From ZC4RG30 sp035556135 (lineage in GTDB: Bacteria; Pseudomonadota; Gammaproteobacteria; Steroidobacterales; Steroidobacteraceae), in contig DATMFO010000005.1 in assembly GCA_035556135.1 (NCBI GenBank), forward strand, positions 186,001 to 250,000: a stretch of DNA of 64,000 nucleotides, in the 5' to 3' direction. Positions 26,874-35,879 of the stretch are shown here, piece after piece. Position 1 is the first letter of the stretch. The number at the start of each line of letters is the position of its first letter. The notes beneath the pieces are model-generated. The model did no database searches. It was not told where the DNA came from and saw nothing but the letters and a program-made list of their open reading frames with translations. The translations under genes and the position numbers were made by a program.

Positions 26874-29084
26874 ATGATTGCGACGAATTTTGGTGCGAGG
26901 ATTCTGGCCTTCGCGGCCGCAGGTGCGGTCCTTGCCGGTTGCGACTCCATCAAGGATGTGAGGGATGCGCCCTCGACCCCGCTGCCCGCGCAGCAGGTAG
27001 TGCTGAAGGGCACGGTCTCCAACCTGAGCAGCAAGCGCTCGGTGACCCTGCGGATCAACAGCACGTTGTCGAACGGCACCATCGGCGTCCTTGCGCCGCC
27101 GCCGACCGAGCTCAATGAGGAACTGAACGGGGTGACTCCGTTTGCCTTCCCTGCCTTCCCGGCGGGAACGGCATACAACGTGGAGGTCATGTCGCAGCCA
27201 CGTGGCAAGAACTGCGTGGTGACCAGCGGTGGCACCGGCATCCTCACCGCGGGCGTTGATGCCGAGGTGGAGGTGCAGTGCACGAATACCGGCAACCGCT
27301 ACGACATGACGGTCAACCTGAACCCGGCGTTCTCCAGCGCCGAGGGTGCCGAGGTGGTGCTGACCACGGAGGAGGCTATCTACCGGATCAACCCCGCGCC
27401 GACGGCCACTTCCGTGACATTCGAAGACGTGTTGTTCAATCCTGGCGAAACCGCCGCCCCGCCGCCGGCAACGCAGCCCGCCGGGTTCAACTGGAGCGTG
27501 GTGGCCAGCAACACCATCGGTGGCACCCTCAACAAGTGCCCCGTGACTAATCCCACCAACGTCGTCGGCACCACGATCACGAATCCCACCGGCAACATCA
27601 GCAATGTCTCGGTTGGCGCGTGCACATTCACCATTGGCGGCACAGTGAGCTACAGCGCACCGGTCGTTGGTGGCGTTGCGGGCCCGACTCCTCCACCGCC
27701 CACGGGGCTGGTGATCGAGCTGCGGAACCTCGGCGAGGACACCATACGCACCCAGGCCTACAGTGGCGCATGGGACGGAACCTTCCGCTTCACCGACAAT
27801 GGCACGGATGTGCAGTTCGTCAGCAATCGCAATGCCATCTACTCGGTGAAGGTCAATACCCACCCTGCTGGAATGTATTGCGTGGTCGTTGATCCGATGG
27901 CCATCCTGTATGCACCCACGCTCACCACCAACCCGGGTTCGATCAGCTCGCCCAAGGTGCAGTGCCGTGAAGTGCCGACCCCGGACCGCCAGCTCAAGGG
28001 TGTGTACCGCCACATGACTTCGATCTGGCAGCGGAACAACACCGCGCCCATCCAGACGGTCACCTACGATCCGCTGGACTTCACGAAGCAGAACACTGCC
28101 AGCAGCAACGGCATCGCGCTGTTCGAAAACGGCACCTACATCTATGGCACGCATGCCAACATCACCCAGCTCGAGCATGGGTTCTACGACTATGATCCGG
28201 TTGCCGGCACGCTGCGCTTCACGCTGAACGTGGACACGAACCCGAACGCCGTGTTCCCGTCCGTGTTCAGCCCGGCCAACGCGAATTCCGCTTCGACCAT
28301 CCCGACGACGACCGCCGGCCTGAGTGCAGTGCCGGGTGTGGTCACCGTTGGCGGCTTCCGTCATGCCACCCTCACGAATGTGAATACGGCTACCGCCGGC
28401 CAGATCAGCGGCACCTTTGTGGGGTCACAGGCGATCGGACCACTGGCTTCCACCGCCAACGGCAACAACCCGGTTGCCACCGCAACTGAAACCAATGCTT
28501 CCCTGGGCTGGGTGCTGGAAGCGCCGCCGTCGATCACCGGCCAGATGACCGGTGCCTGGGCTGCCCAGGACAGCCGCCGCCTGTGGATATTCGACCGCGA
28601 GACCTACTATGGCTTCCACGCCGGCGTGGTCGGTGTGTCGGCCGTGAATGACGCCTGCTTCACCATGCCTGATCTCTCGGTGTCTTCCGGCCTGTATACG
28701 CGTCGTCCGTCCATCAATGGCTGTTACCCTTGGCCCCGCCCGCAGCCAGGCCAGAGTCCCGCCTACACCTTCCAGGGCATCGTGGAATCCATTGACCTCA
28801 AGGTGCCCCAGTTCATTGGCTCCGGAGCGGGCTCTGTCGACATCAGCACGCGGCCGGAATACATGGCCAGGCTTCCGGGTGCCGCGCAGGCGGCGGATGG
28901 CCGGTCGCCGTCGCCGATGTACTTCCACATCGCCCCGGCTGCCAGCTTCTACGACGAGGCACCCGCGCAGTACTTCCCGGCCGCCCCGACAGACTGGTGC
29001 GATACGGAAATCCTGGGCATCCGCGCGTCGCTGAATGCCGTGCCGATCCACAAGCCGGTGTATTTCTGCCGCTCCGTGCCGTAA
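26874..29084 (+). CDS. Cassette 2: predicted lipoprotein partner (family B2)
   Basis: 736 aa from ATG 26874, placed by the GGGGGAAG site just before it. Lipobox LAGC, Cys23, Asp at +2 (CDSIKDV). N-terminal Ig-like module VVLKGTVSNLSSKRSVTL with AYNVEVMSQPRGKNC. A second module ends in FEDVLFNPGE, followed by NKCPVTNPTN. The C-terminal family domain has IYGTHANITQLEHGFYDYDP, MTGAWAAQDSRRLWIFD, VNDACF, ADGRSPSPMYFHIAPA, DWCDTEILGIR and YFCR. Conserved cysteines imply an extracytoplasmic, disulfide-bonded protein. No catalytic motif is recognised. Confidence 0.82.
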   Translation: MIATNFGARILAFAAAGAVLAGCDSIKDVRDAPSTPLPAQQVVLKGTVSNLSSKRSVTLRINSTLSNGTIGVLAPPPTELNEELNGVTPFAFPAFPAGTAYNVEVMSQPRGKNCVVTSGGTGILTAGVDAEVEVQCTNTGNRYDMTVNLNPAFSSAEGAEVVLTTEEAIYRINPAPTATSVTFEDVLFNPGETAAPPPATQPAGFNWSVVASNTIGGTLNKCPVTNPTNVVGTTITNPTGNISNVSVGACTFTIGGTVSYSAPVVGGVAGPTPPPPTGLVIELRNLGEDTIRTQAYSGAWDGTFRFTDNGTDVQFVSNRNAIYSVKVNTHPAGMYCVVVDPMAILYAPTLTTNPGSISSPKVQCREVPTPDRQLKGVYRHMTSIWQRNNTAPIQTVTYDPLDFTKQNTASSNGIALFENGTYIYGTHANITQLEHGFYDYDPVAGTLRFTLNVDTNPNAVFPSVFSPANANSASTIPTTTAGLSAVPGVVTVGGFRHATLTNVNTATAGQISGTFVGSQAIGPLASTANGNNPVATATETNASLGWVLEAPPSITGQMTGAWAAQDSRRLWIFDRETYYGFHAGVVGVSAVNDACFTMPDLSVSSGLYTRRPSINGCYPWPRPQPGQSPAYTFQGIVESIDLKVPQFIGSGAGSVDISTRPEYMARLPGAAQAADGRSPSPMYFHIAPAASFYDEAPAQYFPAAPTDWCDTEILGIRASLNAVPIHKPVYFCRSVP

Positions 29085-29094
29085 GCACGATGGC

Positions 29095-29122
29095 CCGGCG
29101 GCGCGATTGATCGCGCTGCCGG
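29095..29122 (+). other. GC hairpin preceding the cassette 2 terminator
   Basis: CCGGC-G-GCGCGA, loop TTGA, TCGCGC-T-GCCGG. It lies just after the lipoprotein stop and before the true terminator. A similar two-hairpin order is seen after cassettes 3 and 4. Confidence 0.6.
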
Positions 29123-29139
29123 CCAGGCTGGACTGAACA

Positions 29140-29167
29140 GGGCGGGTGGCAACACCCGCCCTTTTTT
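29140..29167 (+). terminator. Intrinsic terminator after cassette 2
   Basis: GGGCGGGTG (29140-29148), loop GCAA, CACCCGCCC (29153-29161), then six T. A textbook rho-independent terminator. Confidence 0.93.
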
Positions 29168-29217
29168 CTTGTCTCTCCCCACGTTGCCGACACGATCGGC
29201 ATCTGCTGCCGCGGCCA

Positions 29218-29226
29218 TTTTTTTTT
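29218..29226 (+). repeat. T9 homopolymer upstream of cassette 3
   Basis: Nine consecutive T about 130 nt before the GTG of receptor 3. Such tracts can slip in replication; here it lies in the likely promoter region. Confidence 0.5.
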
Positions 29227-29355
29227 GATTATGGCCTTGCCCATAACCCATAACTGCACAATACTTCGCCGCCGCCGGCAGACCCCCTTTCCAGGGCGGA
29301 TCTCCTGCTGCGCTGGCTCAAAAATCGGTGAAGGACTGTTTTGGGGGGTTCCTGA

Positions 29356-32300
29356 GTGTCCAAATTGTCTGCGTGTACGCCCTTTGTGCGATCATTTGCC
29401 TGGGCAGTATTAGGCTCGGCAAGTCTGATGACTTATTCGTCTTCGGTTATTTCTGCGGAGGTCGAGGCTGAGGAAGAGCTCGAAGAAGACATCGAGCTGG
29501 AGGAAGTGCAGGTCACCGGTACCCGCATCCAGAACCCCAACGTCACCTCCGCCAATCCCATCACCTCCATCACCGGTGATGAAATGCGCCAGCTGGGCTT
29601 CGTCAACGTCGCCGACGTGATGACGCAGCTGGTGCCGCAGAACCTCTCCACCTACATGCCCACCATGACGGGCGATGACCAGGCGGGCAGCGGCGGCGGC
29701 GGCATGGACCGCCTTGATCGCGGTTCATTCTTCATCGGCCAGACCATCGCGAACCTGCGTGGCCTGGACCCCACCTTCGGCACCCGCACCCTGACGCTGG
29801 TTGATGGACGCCGTGTGGTGTCCACCTCCAACCAGGCGGACGTGGTGGACATGAACATCATCCCGTCCAACCTGCTGCAGCGCGTGGACGTGGTCACCGG
29901 CGGTGCGTCGGCGACCTACGGCTCCGGCGCCATGGCCGGCGTGGTCAACATGGTGCTCAACAACCGCATGACCGGCATCTCGCTGGACATGGACTATGGC
30001 GTGAACGAGGCCGGCGACGGCGGCAGTCCGCATGTGTCCCTGTCGGGCGGCATGCCGCTGCTCGAGGGTCGCGCCCACATGCTGCTCAGCGCCGAGTGGC
30101 AGAAGAGCAATGCCATCCGCAATTGCGCGGGTGCCCGCTCCTGGTGCGCCGAGTCGCGCACCATGTTCAACAACAACACCGGCAGCGGATCCGATCCCAC
30201 CGGCCTTGCCTCGCCGTTGCCCGGATTCGAGGGCCTGCCGGCCCGTTTCGAGATGGAGAACGTGCGCTTCAGCCAGTTCTCGCCGAACGGCGCGATCTAC
30301 GCCAATGATTCCTCGCTCACGACCGGCATCCGCTTCAGCGATGACGGCAGCGATTTCGAGGAGTACGCCTACGGCTTCCGGGGAGGCACGGGCAGCAACG
30401 TGCTCAACGGCGATGGCCCGCTGGTGACCTTCAACCAGACGATGCGCCCGAGCAACGAGCGCAAGGTGTTCTTCGGCAACTTCGAGTACAACTTCACCGA
30501 AACGACCACCGGTTACTTGCAGGCCAACTACTCGCAGACCGAGGGCCTGAACCAGAACCAGTGGACGCGCGGCAACTACTGCGTGCGCTTCAATGCCCAG
30601 GGCGTCCGGGGAACCAACGCGCCTGCCCAGGCGGTGCTGGCGTACGGCAGCTCGGGTGGCACGGTCAACGGGCTCACGTATGCCCGCACCCGCGCCTCGC
30701 AGTTCGGCTCCATCACCACCCCGGCCGTCAACGCCGCCTTTGCAGCCTTCCTGGGCCTGCCAGGCGCGAACGGCACCAATTCCTACCCGGCGTCCTTCCT
30801 CAGCGGCAATGGCTACGGCCTCAATGGCGTGCCGGAAACCCCGCGCCGTGGCGTGGCCTGGCCGTTCTGGGTCCCGGTGGCCCTGTCGCCGAACGGTCCG
30901 CCGAACTTCAACTTCGGTGGCAACGCGATCGGAACCTGGGTGAAGTTCAAGTACACCGAAGCCAACTGGCAGCCGGGTGGCACGTTCTACACGGCCGAAT
31001 TCCCCACTGGCGAGTTCTGGCTGCTGGACGAGATCACGCTGACCAATGCGTTTGACCTGGGCACGGCCACCGTGCTGCCGGCGCTGGGACGCAATTCATA
31101 CGCCTTCCTGAACGATCTGACGCCCGAGGCCCTGAACCAGGTGCAGAGCGCGTTCAGCAACAGCATCGGTACCGGCGCCGGCGCCGGCCTCACCACGCTG
31201 TATGGCGAAACCCCCTGCAATGGCTTCACCGCGCTGCGCAAGGTGTGGAACCCGCAGGTGCAGCAGTGGACCAGCAACGAGTCCGACACGCTGCGCCTGG
31301 TGGGCGGCGTGAAGGGCCGCTTCGGCGGGGACTGGCGCTGGGATGCGTACTTCCAGTACGGCGAGACCAAGAGCGCTTCCTACCAGTCGAACGTGGCCAC
31401 CAACCTGCGCCTGGCCTGGGCGATGGATGCCGTGATCGACGATCGCGAGGGTTCGCCGACCTTCGGCCAGCCGGTGTGCCGCACCACGCGTGATGGCGTG
31501 CCCGTGCTCGACCGCCAGGGCCGTCCGTTGAGCAATCCGGAATCCCTGGCCGCCCTGGCCGCCGATTGCGTGCCCATCAACATCTTCGGCAGCAACTACA
31601 GCGATCCGGCGGAGGCCGCGCGGCAGCTGGCTGCCATCGACTACGCCTTCGTCGACACCAAGTCGAGCGGCAAGAACAGCCTGGCCACCCTGTCCCTGAA
31701 CGCCAACGGCACGCTGTGGCAGGGCTGGGCGGGCCCGCTGACCGGCGCCTTCGGCCTTGAAGTGCGCGAAGACGAGGTCAACAACGCAGGTTCCCTGGGC
31801 GACTACTACCTGCGTTCGGACCTTGCCCGTACCTGGGCCGATGCCTATGGCGGCAAGACCCGCGTCACCGAGGGCTTCACCGAGCTGAACATGCCCCTCG
31901 TGACCGGGGTGGAAGGTGCGAACCTGGTGTCGCTGAACTTCGGCGCCCGCTACGCCTCGTACCACAACAAGGGCGGTGCGGGCACCACGGGCGAATCGGC
32001 CACCCAGAATGTCTTCAACTGGAAGGCGCAGCTGGTGTACGAGCCGTTCGACTTCGTGCGCTTCCGCCTGTCGCGTTCGCGGGACCTGCGCGCGGCGACC
32101 TATCGCGACCTGTTCACCTACCAGCCGGGCATTCCCGACGAGTTCACCATCGCGAACCCGTGGCGTGAACGCACGGCCACCAGCAGCGAGAACCAGAACG
32201 AGCTGTATGGCCAGGTGCGCGTCGGCAATTCGAACCTGAAGCCCGAGACCAGCGACACGCTGACCGTGGGCCTGGTGCTGTCGCCGGGCGGCTGGGCGCA

Positions 32301-33303
32301 GGGCATGCGCCTGTCGGTGGACTACTACGACATCGGCGTGCGCAACGGCATCAACACGCCGTTCAACTCGCAGAACCCCGTGCGCGCCTGCTGGGAGGCC
32401 AGCGGCAACGTGGAAGCCCAGTATGCCGAGGGCGAGATCATCGACCCGGGCATCAACGGCCTGTTCGACGCGAACAACGAGGCCTGCCGCGAGCTGGCCT
32501 TCGCGGAGCAGGTGGATGCGCTGGGCAACCCGATCCCGGGCACCCGCAACCTGGAGGACCTCGTGTCCTACAACTCCGCCCGTCCCCGCAACTCGCTGCC
32601 GTACCAGCGTCGTGGCGTCGACGTGTCGGTGACCTACAACTTCCCGCTGAGCCGGATGTTCGAGAGCCTGCCGGGCACGATGTCCTTCCGCGTCACCGGG
32701 CAGCGCGCGATGGAGTCCTCGGGTGTGCAGCAGACGTCCACCTCGCCGCTGTTCCCGTTCAGCCTGAACACGGATCCCTGCGGCGCCAGGTTCGAGCTGG
32801 CTGATCCGAACAACCCCACCAACGCCAACGGCACGCGGACCATCCTGAACCGCTACAACTGCATCGACATGGTCGGCCAGATCCGCAGCAGCACGTTCGT
32901 GCCGGGTGTGCAGGCCTCGCCCAAGTGGAGCGGCAACATCACCAGCACCTACATGATGGGTGACCTGACGATGAGCCTGTCGGCCCGCTACATCGGCGCC
33001 GCCTACTTCGACAAGACCTGGTGCGACACCGCGGTGGACTGCGCCAACTACCAGGACGAGCAGGGCCGCTTCCTCAATGGCAGCGTGGACAACAACTGGG
33101 TGAAGCCCTACTTCAACTTCGGCCTCAACGGGTCCTACAACCTGGATGTGGCCAACATGAAGCAGTTCCAGGTATTCGGTTCGATCAGCAACCTCTTCGA
33201 CAAGAGCCCTCCCTTCACCGGCGGCGGCATCTCCGGTGCCAGCTCGCAGTACCACGACACGATGGGCCGCGCCTATCGCATGGGCGTGCGGATGAAGTTC
33301 TAG
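29356..33303 (+). CDS. Cassette 3: very large TonB-dependent receptor
   Basis: 1315 aa from GTG 29356 behind G6 (29343-29348). Signal peptide to about residue 34 (SSVISA), acidic stretch (EEELEEDIELEE), TonB-box-like VQVTGTRI, then the plug with IANLRGLDPTFGTRTLTL and RVDVVTGGASATYGSG. Barrel landmarks match cassette 2 (FNWKAQLVYEPFDFVRF, RSRDLRAATYRDLF, LSPGGWAQGMRLSVDYYD). It ends MGVRMKF. The Cys positions of the array are conserved. It is the shortest of the five but still well above ordinary receptors. Its lipoprotein follows after 66 nt holding a hairpin. Confidence 0.92.
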   Translation: MSKLSACTPFVRSFAWAVLGSASLMTYSSSVISAEVEAEEELEEDIELEEVQVTGTRIQNPNVTSANPITSITGDEMRQLGFVNVADVMTQLVPQNLSTYMPTMTGDDQAGSGGGGMDRLDRGSFFIGQTIANLRGLDPTFGTRTLTLVDGRRVVSTSNQADVVDMNIIPSNLLQRVDVVTGGASATYGSGAMAGVVNMVLNNRMTGISLDMDYGVNEAGDGGSPHVSLSGGMPLLEGRAHMLLSAEWQKSNAIRNCAGARSWCAESRTMFNNNTGSGSDPTGLASPLPGFEGLPARFEMENVRFSQFSPNGAIYANDSSLTTGIRFSDDGSDFEEYAYGFRGGTGSNVLNGDGPLVTFNQTMRPSNERKVFFGNFEYNFTETTTGYLQANYSQTEGLNQNQWTRGNYCVRFNAQGVRGTNAPAQAVLAYGSSGGTVNGLTYARTRASQFGSITTPAVNAAFAAFLGLPGANGTNSYPASFLSGNGYGLNGVPETPRRGVAWPFWVPVALSPNGPPNFNFGGNAIGTWVKFKYTEANWQPGGTFYTAEFPTGEFWLLDEITLTNAFDLGTATVLPALGRNSYAFLNDLTPEALNQVQSAFSNSIGTGAGAGLTTLYGETPCNGFTALRKVWNPQVQQWTSNESDTLRLVGGVKGRFGGDWRWDAYFQYGETKSASYQSNVATNLRLAWAMDAVIDDREGSPTFGQPVCRTTRDGVPVLDRQGRPLSNPESLAALAADCVPINIFGSNYSDPAEAARQLAAIDYAFVDTKSSGKNSLATLSLNANGTLWQGWAGPLTGAFGLEVREDEVNNAGSLGDYYLRSDLARTWADAYGGKTRVTEGFTELNMPLVTGVEGANLVSLNFGARYASYHNKGGAGTTGESATQNVFNWKAQLVYEPFDFVRFRLSRSRDLRAATYRDLFTYQPGIPDEFTIANPWRERTATSSENQNELYGQVRVGNSNLKPETSDTLTVGLVLSPGGWAQGMRLSVDYYDIGVRNGINTPFNSQNPVRACWEASGNVEAQYAEGEIIDPGINGLFDANNEACRELAFAEQVDALGNPIPGTRNLEDLVSYNSARPRNSLPYQRRGVDVSVTYNFPLSRMFESLPGTMSFRVTGQRAMESSGVQQTSTSPLFPFSLNTDPCGARFELADPNNPTNANGTRTILNRYNCIDMVGQIRSSTFVPGVQASPKWSGNITSTYMMGDLTMSLSARYIGAAYFDKTWCDTAVDCANYQDEQGRFLNGSVDNNWVKPYFNFGLNGSYNLDVANMKQFQVFGSISNLFDKSPPFTGGGISGASSQYHDTMGRAYRMGVRMKF

Positions 33304-33315
33304 GAGCTGCGAGAA

Positions 33316-33340
33316 GGGCGGGGGGCAGCACCTCCCGCCC
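33316..33340 (+). promoter_or_regulatory. Intercistronic hairpin, cassette 3
   Basis: GGGCGGG (33316-33322) pairs with CCCGCCC (33334-33340) around an 11-nt loop with further G/C pairing. It occupies the same position as the hairpins in cassettes 2, 4 and 5. Confidence 0.6.
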
Positions 33341-33369
33341 CGCGAATCGAACCAATTTTGGGGAATGGC

Positions 33370-35550
33370 ATGACTTCAATGAATATCGATACGAGGCTAC
33401 TGGCCGCAATCGCGGTGCTGGGTACAGCGCTGGCGGGTTGCGATTCCATCAAGGACGTCCGCACCGATCCCTATACCGAGCTGCCGTCGCAGACGGTGGT
33501 GCTCGAGGGCACCATCGAGGGGCTGGGCAGCCGGCGGTCCGTGGTGCTGATGAACAATGGTGATACCGCGCGTGCGCGCAGCTTCCTGGCGCCCACGCCG
33601 GAGGAGCCCATCACCGGGACGGCGACCACCCGCTTCAGTTTCGGGGCACTGCCGGTTGGTACTGCGTACAACATCGAGGTGCGTACGCAGCCGGTGGGCA
33701 AGACCTGCACGGTTGCCAATGGTGCCGGAACGCTCAGCGCCAATGCCGCGCCGGACATCCACATCACCTGCGTTAACAGCACCCCGCGGTACTCGATGAC
33801 CATCAACACGGCCGCCATCGCAGGCGAGGCTGGTGCGAAGGTCACGCTGGCCACCGAGGAGAATGTCTACGAGGCTGAGGTTCCTGCCGGAACCACGACG
33901 GTGACCTTTGCCGACGTGCTGTTCAACCCGGCGTTTGGCCTGACGCCAACCCAGGCGGCGACCACGCCTCCGTTCGTATGGTCGGTCACGGCCAGCACTA
34001 CCGAGGGCGGCACGCTCAACAAGTGCCCGGTGACCAATCCCACCAACCCGGGTGGCGCCAATCCCGCCAATCCGACGGCCAACATCACCAACGTGTCGGC
34101 GCAGTCGTGCTCCTTCACCATCGGCGGCAGCGTGGCCTACAGCCTCAAGTCCACCGGTGACACGGCGCCCGCCGCGCCCGTAGGCCTGGTGCTGGAACTG
34201 AGGAACACCGGCGAGGACGTGATCGCCACACAGGAATACTCCGGTGCCTGGGGTGGGGCGTTCACCTTCAGCGATGGCGTCAACCCCGTCCGCTTCGTCA
34301 GCAACAGCAGCGCTGTCTACTACGTGGCGGTGGGCACCCAGCCGGCCAACCTCACCTGCGTGGTGGTCAATCCGATGGCCATCCTCCATGCGCCGCAGCT
34401 GACGCAGAACCCGACCAACATTGCCACCCCGTCGGTGCAGTGCCGCGAGCGGCCTGCTGCGGGCAGGGAGCTGCGCGGGGTCTATCGGCATACGAAGACG
34501 AGCTGGCTGCGCAACAGCGGCGCCCAGCTGAGGGAAGTCACCTGGGATCCGTTCGACTTCACGAAGCAGAACACCGCCAGCAACAACATGCTCGCGTTCT
34601 TCGAGAACGGCACGTTCATCTATGGCACGCACGCCAATACCAGCCAGGTGGAGCATGGTTTCTACGAGTTCACCCCCGGTGCGGGTGGCACGGGCACGAT
34701 CCGGCTGACCCTGAATGTCGACACGGCTTCCACGGGCTCCTTCCCTGGCAACTTCAGCCCGGCGAACGGAACCAGCGCGTCCACTGTGCCGACCACAACC
34801 AGTGGCCTGAATGTCGTGCCCGGCACTGTGCTGGTGGGCTCGGTGCGCCATGCCATCATGACCAACGTCAACACCGACACCCCGGGCGTGATCACGGGTC
34901 GTTTCCGTGGCCCGCAGACTGTCAGCACTGCACCGACCTCGGAGCCGGATGCCATCCTGGACTGGGTGCTGCAGGCGCCGTTCTCGGTCAACAACGAGAT
35001 GACCGGCGGCTGGCTGGCGCAGGATGGACGCCGCCTGTGGGTGTATGACAAGCGCACGTACTACGGCATGCACGTGGGCGTTGTCGGCGTGTACGCGGTG
35101 AACGATGCCTGCTTCACGATCGACGACCTGGCGGCCAATTCCAGCTTCTATACCCGCCGTCCGTCGGTTGGTGGCTGCTATCCCTGGCCGAGGCCGGCGA
35201 CGAACCAGAGCCCGGGATACACCTTTGGCGCCATCGTCGAATCGATCGACTACATCATGCCGCAGTTCATCGGCACGACCGGCGCCAACCAGGTGGATAT
35301 CGGCCTGCTGCCGGAGTTCATGTCGAGGCTGCCGGGCGGCCGGCAGGCGGCGGATGGCCGTTCGCCGTCGCCGATCTACTTCCACATTGCGCCGGCCGCG
35401 CAGTTCTTCGAAGCGGCTCCGGTGGAGTATTTCCCGCCGCAGGCGGCGGGATGGCACACGTGGTGCTCCACGGAGATCCTCGGCATCCGTTCCACGCAGA
35501 ATGGCGTGCCGATCCACAAGCCGGTGTATTTCTGCCGCAATCCGCAGTAG
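33370..35550 (+). CDS. Cassette 3: predicted lipoprotein partner (family B3)
   Basis: 726 aa if translation starts at ATG 33370, at the usual distance from the GGGG run; ATG 33379 is a close alternative. Lipobox LAGC (Cys24), Asp at +2. N-terminal Ig-like module VVLEGTIEGLGSRRSVVL with AYNIEVRTQPVGKTC; second module ending TFADVLFNPAF and NKCPVTNPTN. The family domain has FIYGTHANTSQVEHGFYEF, MTGGWLAQDGRRLWVYD, VNDACF, GCYPWPRP, ADGRSPSPIYFHIAPA, WCSTEILGIR and YFCR. It is most like B2, matching the receptor 2/3 relationship, so receptor and lipoprotein seem to have duplicated together. Confidence 0.82.
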   Translation: MTSMNIDTRLLAAIAVLGTALAGCDSIKDVRTDPYTELPSQTVVLEGTIEGLGSRRSVVLMNNGDTARARSFLAPTPEEPITGTATTRFSFGALPVGTAYNIEVRTQPVGKTCTVANGAGTLSANAAPDIHITCVNSTPRYSMTINTAAIAGEAGAKVTLATEENVYEAEVPAGTTTVTFADVLFNPAFGLTPTQAATTPPFVWSVTASTTEGGTLNKCPVTNPTNPGGANPANPTANITNVSAQSCSFTIGGSVAYSLKSTGDTAPAAPVGLVLELRNTGEDVIATQEYSGAWGGAFTFSDGVNPVRFVSNSSAVYYVAVGTQPANLTCVVVNPMAILHAPQLTQNPTNIATPSVQCRERPAAGRELRGVYRHTKTSWLRNSGAQLREVTWDPFDFTKQNTASNNMLAFFENGTFIYGTHANTSQVEHGFYEFTPGAGGTGTIRLTLNVDTASTGSFPGNFSPANGTSASTVPTTTSGLNVVPGTVLVGSVRHAIMTNVNTDTPGVITGRFRGPQTVSTAPTSEPDAILDWVLQAPFSVNNEMTGGWLAQDGRRLWVYDKRTYYGMHVGVVGVYAVNDACFTIDDLAANSSFYTRRPSVGGCYPWPRPATNQSPGYTFGAIVESIDYIMPQFIGTTGANQVDIGLLPEFMSRLPGGRQAADGRSPSPIYFHIAPAAQFFEAAPVEYFPPQAAGWHTWCSTEILGIRSTQNGVPIHKPVYFCRNPQ

Positions 35551-35566
35551 GCGGGCGGTGAAAGAG

Positions 35567-35586
35567 GCGGCGCGGGAACGCGCCGC
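35567..35586 (+). other. GC hairpin preceding the cassette 3 terminator
   Basis: GCGGCGCG, loop GGAA, CGCGCCGC: perfect 8-bp stem with a stable GNRA-type loop, upstream of the T-tailed terminator. Confidence 0.65.
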
Positions 35587-35602
35587 GGCACGCTTACAGG
35601 AC

Positions 35603-35630
35603 AAGGCGGGTGGAAACACCCGCCTTTTTT
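35603..35630 (+). terminator. Intrinsic terminator after cassette 3
   Basis: AAGGCGGGTG (35603-35612), loop GAAA, CACCCGCCTT (35617-35626), T-run through 35630. Nearly the same sequence as the cassette 2 terminator. Confidence 0.93.
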
Positions 35631-35879
35631 CATGGTTATCGGCTCGGTTCGTTCGGATATGGCCCCATCAGCAATCACTTATTCGATATACGAATAGGCT
35701 CCACGGCGCGGCAGGACGCGTAATAGCCGGGGTAATTTCTGCAATAACGTCCTGTGAATCACTTGCGGCAAACGCCTGCCAGATTCAATACTCGGCCGTA
35801 TCACGGTCATCCTCCGGGTTCCAACGGGGGAGACCGCGACGAGAACAAAAGAATTATCGGTCATTTGGGGGGAATCCAA
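35631..35879 (+). promoter_or_regulatory. Upstream region of cassette 4
   Basis: No gene seen. It contains a short AT-rich inverted repeat, TATTCG-ATATA-CGAATA, near 35682-35698 and a G6 run at 35867-35872 that serves as ribosome site for GTG 35880. An open frame extends upstream in the receptor frame to 35754 but lacks a ribosome site and signal-peptide character, so I treat it as untranslated leader. Confidence 0.5.

Noticed and set aside
35754..35879. N-terminal extension of receptor 4 from 35754
   Set aside because: The G6 site and the signal peptide both place the start at GTG 35880; the extension has no secretion features. The same reasoning removes the extensions at 15906 and 44720.
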